Assembly (NCBI GenBank): GCA_038223165.1
Contig: JBBRHE010000111.1
Span: 1 to 11,905 of the forward strand
DNA: 11,905 nt
From: DASYHQ01 sp038223165
GTDB taxonomy: Bacteria; Planctomycetota; Phycisphaerae; Tepidisphaerales; Tepidisphaeraceae
Direction of reading: 5' to 3'
How positions within the stretch are numbered: position 1 is the stretch's first letter; each line of letters opens with the position of its first letter. Below, piece after piece: positions 1 to 5,217 of this stretch. The position numbers were made by a program, and so were the translations under genes. The notes beneath the pieces are model-generated. The model saw only the letters and a program-made list of their open reading frames with translations, ran no database searches and had not been told where the DNA came from.

Positions 1-164
1 TCAGTTTTTGATCCTGCGGCGTGAAGTTATGAGCTAAACGAATGGCGCTCTCTCTGGTAGCCTTTACTGGTATGTGGGATGTTCCACGAGATTGGCGCTC
101 GCGCCACCATCGCGTAGCGGTCGAGGGATAACTAGTTGGTCGGAAGGCGGCCGCGGCACGTTAG

Positions 165-345
165 GGCGTGCCCGTCAATCGCGTGAGTTTTGTCGACGCC
201 CTCCGCGGGCTGGCCTGCCGGTTGCTGAGAGTCGACCGGGCCAGCGACCTGATCGTCAACCCCAACCGCCACAGCCATTGCCAACCCCGCGTCATCCGCG
301 CCCGACTGAAAGCCTACGACCTGCTGGCACGCCCGAGACACGAGG
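165..345 (+). pseudogene. IS4-type transposase, C-terminal remnant
   Basis: This stretch has no intact gene, but the + strand frame starting at 165 reads like the C-terminal tail of DDE transposases of the IS4 group. It contains VPVNRVSFVDALR, then LIVNPNR, then QPRVIRARLKAYDLLARPRH, a basic ending I recall from such proteins. An in-frame TAG at 162-164 interrupts the frame just upstream, where KAAAAR would join on naturally. Further stops lie at 136-138 and before, and no catalytic DDE region is visible. The frame then runs on antisense through the neighbouring copper-protein gene without a stop, so the original end is lost or blurred. It is most likely a dead fragment left by an old insertion. 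The family assignment rests on remembered motif similarity, so it is moderate at best. Confidence 0.45.
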
Positions 346-355
346 TCTCTCAGGC
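331..355. repeat. Imperfect inverted repeat at the end of the copper-protein gene
   Basis: GCCCGAGA (331-338) faces TCTCAGGC (348-355). On the + strand this gives a stem with one C-A mismatch, followed by a short T run at 356-359, so it could be a weak terminator for + strand transcription. On the minus strand the mismatch becomes a G-U pair and the stem covers the stop codon of the copper-protein gene, but no U run follows. A smaller perfect stem, GAGAC/GTCTC, sits inside it. Function is uncertain. Confidence 0.25.
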
Positions 356-682
356 TTTTGCCATCTTTTTAGTCATCGCACGGCACTCGGCTGCGCACTT
401 CCTGCAAGCGGCCGCACACTCTTTGCAATGTTCATTGTCGTGCTTGCCGCACTCGGCCGCGCAGGCGTCGCAGGCGTCGGCACAGAGGCCGCAAAGCTTG
501 ATGTGTAACGGTGAGCCGCGGCTCATAAACGCGACGCACATCGCGCAGAGATCGGCGCAATCGATGCACAGCCGGGCGCACTCGGGCATCTTCCCCAGGC
601 ACGCGTTGGCACAATGCTCGCAGCTTTGCGTGCATTCGGAACAGGCCGCGATGCAGGCCTGATGTTTCGGATCATGATGCAT
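350..682 (-). CDS. Four-helix-bundle copper-storage protein (Csp-like, DUF326 type)
   Basis: The product is about 110 residues with 21 cysteines, spaced mostly as CxxxC and CxxC along what should be four amphipathic helices (for example CSECTQSCEHCANAC near the N-terminus). This is the hallmark of Csp proteins, whose helical bundle is lined with thiolates that bind many Cu(I) ions. There is no signal peptide, so it resembles the cytosolic Csp3 type rather than exported forms. Histidine-rich residues at the N-terminus (MHHDPKH) may also touch metal. An upstream ATG at 694 would add four residues. The ATG at 682 is preferred because GGAG lies six bases before it, while nothing similar precedes 694. 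The gene appears to be a single-gene unit, with about 130 bases between it and the next gene upstream. No copper regulator or copper pump is in view, so a role in copper buffering is inferred from the family alone. Confidence 0.88.
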   Translation of the reverse strand: MHHDPKHQACIAACSECTQSCEHCANACLGKMPECARLCIDCADLCAMCVAFMSRGSPLHIKLCGLCADACDACAAECGKHDNEHCKECAAACRKCAAECRAMTKKMAKA

Positions 683-688
683 AACGAA

Positions 689-692
689 CTCC
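689..692 (-). promoter_or_regulatory. Ribosome binding site that sets the copper-protein start
   Basis: On the minus strand GGAG (692-689) is followed by six bases and then ATG at 682-680. The site overlaps the alternative upstream ATG at 694-692, which has no comparable site, so initiation at 682 is favoured. Confidence 0.55.
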
Positions 693-793
693 ATGTCTGT
701 CGCGTTCGGGCGACGGTAAATGCGACCGCCGACGGAGCGAACGCGGTGGAAGGCGAGAACAAGGGCCGTCCCCTACGCGGCTCGCGCGAACCG

Positions 794-815
794 CCAGTGC
801 ATTCTGCACATTGGT
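794..815. repeat. Short palindrome between the lipoprotein and copper-protein genes
   Basis: GTGCA-TTC-TGCAC (797-809) is a perfect 5-bp inverted repeat. CCA (794-796) and TGG (812-814) extend it across a two-base bulge. It lies directly after the lipoprotein stop and about 115 bases before the copper-protein start, so it could be a weak 3' hairpin of the first or an operator for the second. There is no U tract. The rest of 695-815 shows no convincing promoter by eye. Confidence 0.25.
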
Positions 816-1277
816 TTAAGGGCGATGGAATGTGACGGTCTTGCCTTCTTTGTATCGAATGACCAACTTGTCACCTTCGAACCAGTAGGTGACCGACGTG
901 CCACCACGGATCGCTTCGGACGAAATCACGTCGCCGTTCACTTCGTACGGCGCGGTTTTGTCCCGCACTTGGCCGGCGAAGGGAATGTCGGACCAGGCAG
1001 CCAGCTTCATCTGGCCGTCCTTGCGGAAGGTCAGCTTGACCTTCACCTGGCCGATCTTGGCGTCGACATCCTTGGCGATCCAGCTGCCCATCAGCTTGTC
1101 CTCCATCGCCTGATGCTGCGCCGCGGTTTGCGTCGTGGCGGGCGTTGACGTGGCACCGCGCCCTCTCGCCGGGCTTGGCGTGGTTGCGATAGTGAACGGG
1201 GGGTCTGATCCACCGCGATCGCAACTCAACTGCGGGAGGACGAGCATCAAGGTCCAAATCACTTTGCCGACACGCAT
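816..1277 (-). CDS. Small lipoprotein with a lipocalin-like domain
   Basis: The product has 153 residues. It opens with a positively charged, hydrophobic signal (MRVGKVIWTLMLVLPQLSC). Cys19 is the likely lipidation site, although QLS before it is a poor match to the usual lipobox (Leu at -3, small residue at -2). A low-complexity Ala/Thr/Pro/Gly stretch follows to about residue 55. The C-terminal hundred residues look like a run of beta strands of the kind seen in small lipocalin-like domains: GSWIAKD, then VKVKLTFRKDGQMKL, YEVNGDVIS, SVTYWFEGDKLVIRY and KTVTFHR. The ATG at 1277 is chosen over a longer in-frame extension to 1460 because AGGAGG (1290-1285) lies seven bases before it and the signal peptide begins there. 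The protein would sit at the periplasmic face of a membrane. Its ligand or partner cannot be read from the sequence. Confidence 0.75.
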   Translation of the reverse strand: MRVGKVIWTLMLVLPQLSCDRGGSDPPFTIATTPSPARGRGATSTPATTQTAAQHQAMEDKLMGSWIAKDVDAKIGQVKVKLTFRKDGQMKLAAWSDIPFAGQVRDKTAPYEVNGDVISSEAIRGGTSVTYWFEGDKLVIRYKEGKTVTFHRP

Positions 1278-1354
1278 GAAGTTGCCTCCTCGACAACCGG
1301 ATCGGAGCGCGCAAGTGTTGCACGCCCCGATCGGTTGAACCAAGCCGACCGAGG

Positions 1355-2839
1355 TCAGTTCTTCTCGCCACCGTTGGCGCGGGGCACGTCCACACCGTAC
1401 ACGGCCATCAGCACGTGATGCGTCGCGGCGCGGTAGGCGTCGTTGACGTCCGCGGGCCACTTGTCCATGTTCTCGCCCATGTAGGTCAGATGTTTCAGCA
1501 CGTTCGCATGGAGCTGTTCTGCGGAAAGGTTGTTGGGGACGTTGATCTTCCAGCCGAACGCTTCGTCGATGAACGATGCGCGCAGTTCGGGCAGTCCGAA
1601 CTCTGCGGGCATGCGCACGACCGCGATCTCGCGTCCGTTCTCGATATTCCCCTGGTCCTGGATCTGATCAGTCAAGACCTTGCCACCGGCAGGCTGGGCA
1701 CCTTCACCCTCCTTCATTGGGGTGGGATCCACTGGCCATTGGTTTGCGAATGTGGCGGCGTCGGTGATTTCACCTTGAGCAAAGCCCAGGTTCGTATAGA
1801 CCCTGGCCTCTTTGATATCAAACTCCTGTCCGTACTTGTCCTTCCAGGCTTTCTGGAGTTGTGCGATGCGGCCGTCAAGCGTTTCGTCCTTCATCTGACC
1901 GGCCTTTTCCAGACGGTTGCGATCCCTGTCCACGAATCGTTCGACAATGTCGTTAAGCCCTCCCTTGGTGAACGCGGCTTCGGTCGCTTCTGCCAGCGTC
2001 TCGCGAATGTCGTCCGCGGCGGAAACGTCTGTGTCGAACTTCGCGCCGCGCGGTAGTGCCGCGTCGCTGGCAGCCAGCGGAATGACGGCGATAACGCCGA
2101 CGAGCTTGCGCTGGTTCTTGGCGTCCTGTCGCGTCTTGTCCGTCGACTGTTCCTGCGACGCATCGGACCGCGCCACCGCAGGCTGGGCTTCGTTGGGCTG
2201 GCCTTCTACTGTCGTCGTTCCGGCGTCGCCGGCCCTGGGCATCGGTTGGAACATGAGCTTGGTGAGATATTCACCCTTTTCGCCTTTCATCGCCTTCATG
2301 GCCATCTGGCCGTAGGCCTTGCGGGCTTCTTCGACGCTCTTTTTATTATTGATAATGTCCCAGGCCAGATTCAGCGCGAGCAGGTTGTGCGCCTCACTGT
2401 CGCAGCGGGCGGACAGTGTGCCGCGGGTGCGATCGACGATGATGCTGCCGTCGAACTCCGCCAGGTCGCCGACCTTGTCGGTGGGCACCTTGAAATTGAC
2501 GACGTGTTCCAGGCAATCCTTGTGCGGCATGGGGAAGTCGTGCTGGATTTCCTCATTGATGAGGATGATTTCCGTGAACGGGGCTTTGTCGGTCCAGATC
2601 AGGCGATGGGGTGTGACGCCTCTGGGCTGGCCGTACTTGTCCATCATGGCTTTGGCGGCCTTCTTCGGTTCCGGCTTCCAATCCGAGATCGTTTGCTCTG
2701 CGGAGAGCGTCTTCGTTTTATCGTTTGCCTGCATGTTGGCCGCGGGGGGCGTCATCGTCTGGTTGTCTTGCGCGACACTGAGCCCGGCGGGAAATAACGC
2801 GAGAATGGCCGAGTACGCGGCGATACGAATTTTCGTCAT
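1355..2839 (-). CDS. Secreted protein of unknown function, two conserved regions
   Basis: The product has 494 residues and I cannot assign a named family. A Sec signal peptide covers about residues 1-24 (MTKIRIAAYSAILALFPAGLSVAQ), with SVA before the probable cleavage point. Region one (about 55-200) includes MMDKYGQPRGVTPHRLIW, EEIQHDFPMPHKDCLEHVVNF and DGSIIVDRTRGTLSARCDSEAHNLLALNLA, and looks like a compact folded domain. A Gln/Thr/Asp-rich stretch (about 203-245) links it to region two (about 265-484), with FVDRDRNRLEKAG, WPADVNDAYRAATHHVLMAVYGV and other helical segments. Both regions feel like conserved periplasmic domains of unknown role. The ATG at 2839 is preferred over an upstream TTG at 2863, because AAAGGA (2853-2848) lies eight bases before it and the signal sequence begins there. 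The leader is about 250 bases and carries a strong hairpin. The lipoprotein gene follows 77 bases downstream, so the two could be cotranscribed. Confidence 0.75.
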   Translation of the reverse strand: MTKIRIAAYSAILALFPAGLSVAQDNQTMTPPAANMQANDKTKTLSAEQTISDWKPEPKKAAKAMMDKYGQPRGVTPHRLIWTDKAPFTEIILINEEIQHDFPMPHKDCLEHVVNFKVPTDKVGDLAEFDGSIIVDRTRGTLSARCDSEAHNLLALNLAWDIINNKKSVEEARKAYGQMAMKAMKGEKGEYLTKLMFQPMPRAGDAGTTTVEGQPNEAQPAVARSDASQEQSTDKTRQDAKNQRKLVGVIAVIPLAASDAALPRGAKFDTDVSAADDIRETLAEATEAAFTKGGLNDIVERFVDRDRNRLEKAGQMKDETLDGRIAQLQKAWKDKYGQEFDIKEARVYTNLGFAQGEITDAATFANQWPVDPTPMKEGEGAQPAGGKVLTDQIQDQGNIENGREIAVVRMPAEFGLPELRASFIDEAFGWKINVPNNLSAEQLHANVLKHLTYMGENMDKWPADVNDAYRAATHHVLMAVYGVDVPRANGGEKN

Positions 2840-2870
2840 GGCAGTGGTCCTTTCAGGGAGCAAAATAGGC

Positions 2871-2911
2871 CCGTGAAGTATTTCAGGCGGTCAACATGAC
2901 CGCCTGCACGG
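2871..2911. repeat. Perfect 10-bp inverted repeat with a nested outer arm
   Basis: CAGGCGGTCA (2884-2893) and TGACCGCCTG (2897-2906) are perfect complements around a three-base ACA loop. Outside them CCGTG (2871-2875) and CACGG (2907-2911) also pair, leaving AAGTATTT (2876-2883) bulged on one side. In transcripts of the secreted-protein gene this would be a stable hairpin starting about 45 bases before the ATG. No T run follows on either strand, so a simple terminator is unlikely. A protein-binding site or a leader RNA element is possible. Confidence 0.6.
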
Positions 2912-3008
2912 AAGCTTAATTAACGGACGCAGTTTTCGTGCCGCGAGGGAAGACGTGATCGGCGCAAGAGAAAAAATGGGAGGACTAAATAAGGGTTAGA
3001 CTTACGTG

Positions 3009-3060
3009 GGACCGTTCCAGGTCCGGCTCGTTGGTTGATTGACCCGGGCGAGCCGGCTCG
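3009..3060. repeat. Cluster of GC-rich inverted repeats after the glycan operon
   Basis: Three elements overlap here: GGACC (3009-3013) with GGTCC (3020-3024), CCGGCTCG (3023-3030) with CGAGCCGG (3049-3056), and the perfect 12-base palindrome CGAGCCGGCTCG (3049-3060). The block starts 27 bases past the stop of the last minus-strand glycan gene, which is where a terminator would be expected. The T tract typical of an intrinsic terminator is missing on the minus strand, so factor-dependent ending or transcript protection is the better guess. Confidence 0.4.
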
Positions 3061-3086
3061 GCGACGCTCGTTATCCGTCAGTTTCG

Positions 3087-3551
3087 CTATTCGGGAGATC
3101 GCGCGTCCGCGCGGTTTTCCGGGTCGTCCCGCACCACCCGTTCGTCTAACTTCTGGCGTTCCATGAGGATGCCGACCATCTGCGCGAGCGTGGTGATCTT
3201 GCGGTCCTGCTGGCTGACGATGGTCAATAGTTCGAAGACGGCTAAGAAGAGAAACACGGAGACGCAGATGAGCGCGAGCGTGTTGTATTGCATCTGGAGA
3301 TGGCCGGCCATCCACGCGACGCCGTCTTGCCAGAAAGCCAGGCCGATGAAGGGCAGGGCGATCAGCATGAACAGCAGTGCGTAGCGTTCGCGCAGCTTAA
3401 ACTGGCGTAGGCGTCTGACGGCCAGGAACAGCAGGCTGCCGCCCATCAGGATCAGGAACAGGCTGCGGATCCACATGCCTTGCTGGGTCTGGGTGTCCAC
3501 CACCGGGCTGGACTGGCTGAGCAGAGTTAGCGATTGACCGATTACCGACAT
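3087..3551 (-). CDS. DUF2304 family membrane protein
   Basis: The product has 154 residues and matches the layout of DUF2304 proteins, small membrane partners commonly encoded beside polyprenol-phosphate glycosyltransferases. Three membrane segments are visible at about 26-46, 57-75 and 91-112, with basic RRLRQFKLRERYALL between the first two. An amphipathic helix after the third (QQDRKITTLAQMVGILMERQK) is also typical, and a charged tail ends the protein. AAGG (3561-3558) lies six bases before the ATG at 3551 and supports that start. A start at Met26 would match the usual family length better but has no good ribosome site. The gene overlaps the upstream glycosyltransferase by 155 bases in another frame. 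It probably helps anchor or assist that enzyme at the inner membrane, but the biochemical role of the family is not settled. Confidence 0.85.
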   Translation of the reverse strand: MSVIGQSLTLLSQSSPVVDTQTQQGMWIRSLFLILMGGSLLFLAVRRLRQFKLRERYALLFMLIALPFIGLAFWQDGVAWMAGHLQMQYNTLALICVSVFLFLAVFELLTIVSQQDRKITTLAQMVGILMERQKLDERVVRDDPENRADARSPE

Positions 3552-4308
3552 GCGTCACCTTCCGTCGCTGCCACGGGTCGCGGGCCAAATCGAGCAGCAC
3601 GCAGACGACCACCTTTAACACGTAGAACACACCCTGCAACAGGCCGATGCTACTGGCGCCCGTCCGCCGTTGCCGCATGCGGACCGGGACTTCTGTGATC
3701 TTAAAGCCAGCCCGCTCGAGCAACAGAATCACTTCGGGCTCGGGATAGTCTTCCGGATACCAGTGGGCAAACGCCTTGATCACATCACGATTGGCGGCCC
3801 GGAAACCGCTGGTGCAGTCGGTGACCCGCATGCCGGTGAGCAGGCGGATGAGATAGCCCAAGACGAAACTGCCGGTCATCCGCATGATCGACTGGCGGTA
3901 CTTCACGTTTTCGAGAAACCGACTGCCGACGACCATATCCGAGCCGGTCGCGGTCATATGCTGAACGAGTCGCAACACCTCGACCGGTCGATGCTGACCG
4001 TCGCCGTCACACTGGATGGCAACGTCGTACTTATGCAACGCGGCGTAGCGATAGCCGGCCTGCATCGCCCCACCGATGCCGAGGTTAAACGGCATGGCGA
4101 GCACGATCGCAGCGTCGCGCGGCACTTGGGCGGCGGTGTCGTCGGTGGAACCGTCGTCAATCACGAGGATGTCATAGGACGGCAGAGATCGGTGCAAGCG
4201 CTGGACGAGTTTACCGACCGACCGAGACTCATTGAACGCCGGCACGATGATCAAGCATCGCGGGCCGACAGGGTTCGTAGCGGGCATTGGGACGGCTGGT
4301 GCACTCAT
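3397..4308 (-). CDS. GT2 glycosyltransferase, polyprenol-phosphate mannosyl/glucosyl transferase type
   Basis: The open frame encodes 303 residues. The first 245 are a clear GT2 fold of the dolichol-phosphate mannosyltransferase type: IIVPAFNESRSV (20-31), DILVIDDGSTDDT (46-58), the metal-binding CDGDGQH (100-106), MVVGSRFLE (125-133) and TDCTSGFRAANRD (163-175). A hydrophobic segment around 222-241 may associate with the membrane. Such enzymes move a sugar from a nucleotide donor to polyprenyl phosphate. From residue 253 onward the frame runs over the DUF2304 gene, and the sequence turns into a Pro/Gln/Asp-rich tail unlike the family, so that tail is probably a by-product of a lost stop codon or of a frameshift. 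The start at 4308 has no clear Shine-Dalgarno site, and Met8 (4287) is equally possible. The upstream gene ends 36 bases before. Confidence 0.88.
   Translation of the reverse strand: MSAPAVPMPATNPVGPRCLIIVPAFNESRSVGKLVQRLHRSLPSYDILVIDDGSTDDTAAQVPRDAAIVLAMPFNLGIGGAMQAGYRYAALHKYDVAIQCDGDGQHRPVEVLRLVQHMTATGSDMVVGSRFLENVKYRQSIMRMTGSFVLGYLIRLLTGMRVTDCTSGFRAANRDVIKAFAHWYPEDYPEPEVILLLERAGFKITEVPVRMRQRRTGASSIGLLQGVFYVLKVVVCVLLDLARDPWQRRKVTHVGNRSIANSAQPVQPGGGHPDPARHVDPQPVPDPDGRQPAVPGRQTPTPV
3558..3561 (-). promoter_or_regulatory. Ribosome binding site for the DUF2304 gene, inside the upstream gene
   Basis: GGAAGG on the minus strand (core AAGG 3561-3558) is six bases before the ATG at 3551. It lies inside the reading frame of the preceding glycosyltransferase, as expected for translation beginning within the overlap. 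Confidence 0.55.
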
Positions 4309-4344
4309 CGCGGCGTTGCAGACAGTTTACCCCACCCGGCACAG

Positions 4345-5211
4345 TTAGGCGACCCCGCGCGGTGGCAGCGTCGTGCCGCTAAGCAATCCGCCCCACACGT
4401 CGTCATAGTCGTACCCGCGCCCGGGAAGGCACCCGGGCAGTTGTTTCTTTGCCAGCGCGAACTTGTGCCCGTTGCGGATGACACTGTAGTAAAACCGTCC
4501 GCTGCGCAACAGGTCCCAGCGCTTGGAGGTCAGCCCGTACCGGTGCCACACGCTGCGGATCTCCTCGGCCCCGACGGTCTGCATCAGCGTCGAGGTTTTG
4601 CTGACATCGTGTTCCCGGAAGATACCGAGGAATCGGTTGGCGCGGACCATCTTTCCGTCGCGCATAATGCGGATGAACAAATCGTAATCCATCGCGAACC
4701 GGAAGCTCGGGTCGATGTTGCCGACCTTCTCGAAAATGCTTCGCCGCCAGAAGCAGGTCTCCTGGGGGATCAGATCCCAGCGGCTCATCATGTAATCGTT
4801 GTGTTTCGGCAGCATCCAGTACCAGAGGACCTTGTTGTCACTATCGACTGTGCAGCGATGGCTGTAGACCGCGTCGACATCCGGGTTGTCCTGGAAGAAT
4901 TGCGCGACGTAATGCAGGCACCCGGGCGCGAGCATGTCGTCGCTGTTGAGGTAGGCCATGATGTCGCCGGTCGTTTTTTGAAAGCCACGGTAGATCGCAT
5001 CGGCCTGGCCCTTGTCGCGCTCGGAGACGATGTAGGCGAACCGGTCGGCGTAGGGCGCCAGGACCTCCATCGTGTTGTCCTTGCTGCCGCCGTCCATCAT
5101 GACGTATTCGAGGTTCGGGTAACGCTGCAGAAAGACGCTGCGCGCGGTCCAACCGACGTACGGCCCCTGATTGTAGCTCGGCGTGACGATGGAGATTTTA
5201 GGCAAGGCCAT
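4345..5211 (-). CDS. GT2 family glycosyltransferase
   Basis: The product has 288 residues and is a complete GT-A-fold enzyme of family 2. Visible motifs in order are the nucleotide-binding start SIVTPSYNQGPYV (7-19), MDGGSKDNT (39-47), DKGQADAIYRGF (66-77), the DxD-equivalent NSDD (89-92), QETCFWRRSIFEKVG (150-164), the acidic DYDLFIR (175-181) and FREHDVSKT (198-206). No membrane segment is evident, so it should act in the cytosol at the inner membrane, adding one sugar to a growing lipid-linked glycan. The sugar donor cannot be told from sequence. The ATG at 5211 follows the stop of the large fusion gene by six bases, with AGGA just upstream, which points to one transcript and tight translational linkage. 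Confidence 0.9.
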   Translation of the reverse strand: MALPKISIVTPSYNQGPYVGWTARSVFLQRYPNLEYVMMDGGSKDNTMEVLAPYADRFAYIVSERDKGQADAIYRGFQKTTGDIMAYLNSDDMLAPGCLHYVAQFFQDNPDVDAVYSHRCTVDSDNKVLWYWMLPKHNDYMMSRWDLIPQETCFWRRSIFEKVGNIDPSFRFAMDYDLFIRIMRDGKMVRANRFLGIFREHDVSKTSTLMQTVGAEEIRSVWHRYGLTSKRWDLLRSGRFYYSVIRNGHKFALAKKQLPGCLPGRGYDYDDVWGGLLSGTTLPPRGVA

Positions 5212-5217
5212 GGGGTC

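Noticed and set aside
132..341. Minus-strand 69-codon frame after the copper-protein gene
   Set aside because: It has no ribosome site and is antisense to the better supported transposase remnant.
1278..1460. N-terminal extension of the lipoprotein
   Set aside because: It would bury the signal peptide, overlaps the upstream gene end, and ignores the AGGAGG site before 1277.
1415..2056. Plus-strand open frame of 213 codons opposite the secreted-protein gene
   Set aside because: It is antisense to a gene with a signal peptide and ribosome site, and its translation has no domain-like pattern.
2884..2906. Intrinsic terminator
   Set aside because: The stem is strong, but no run of T follows it on either strand and it sits upstream of a gene on the transcribed strand.
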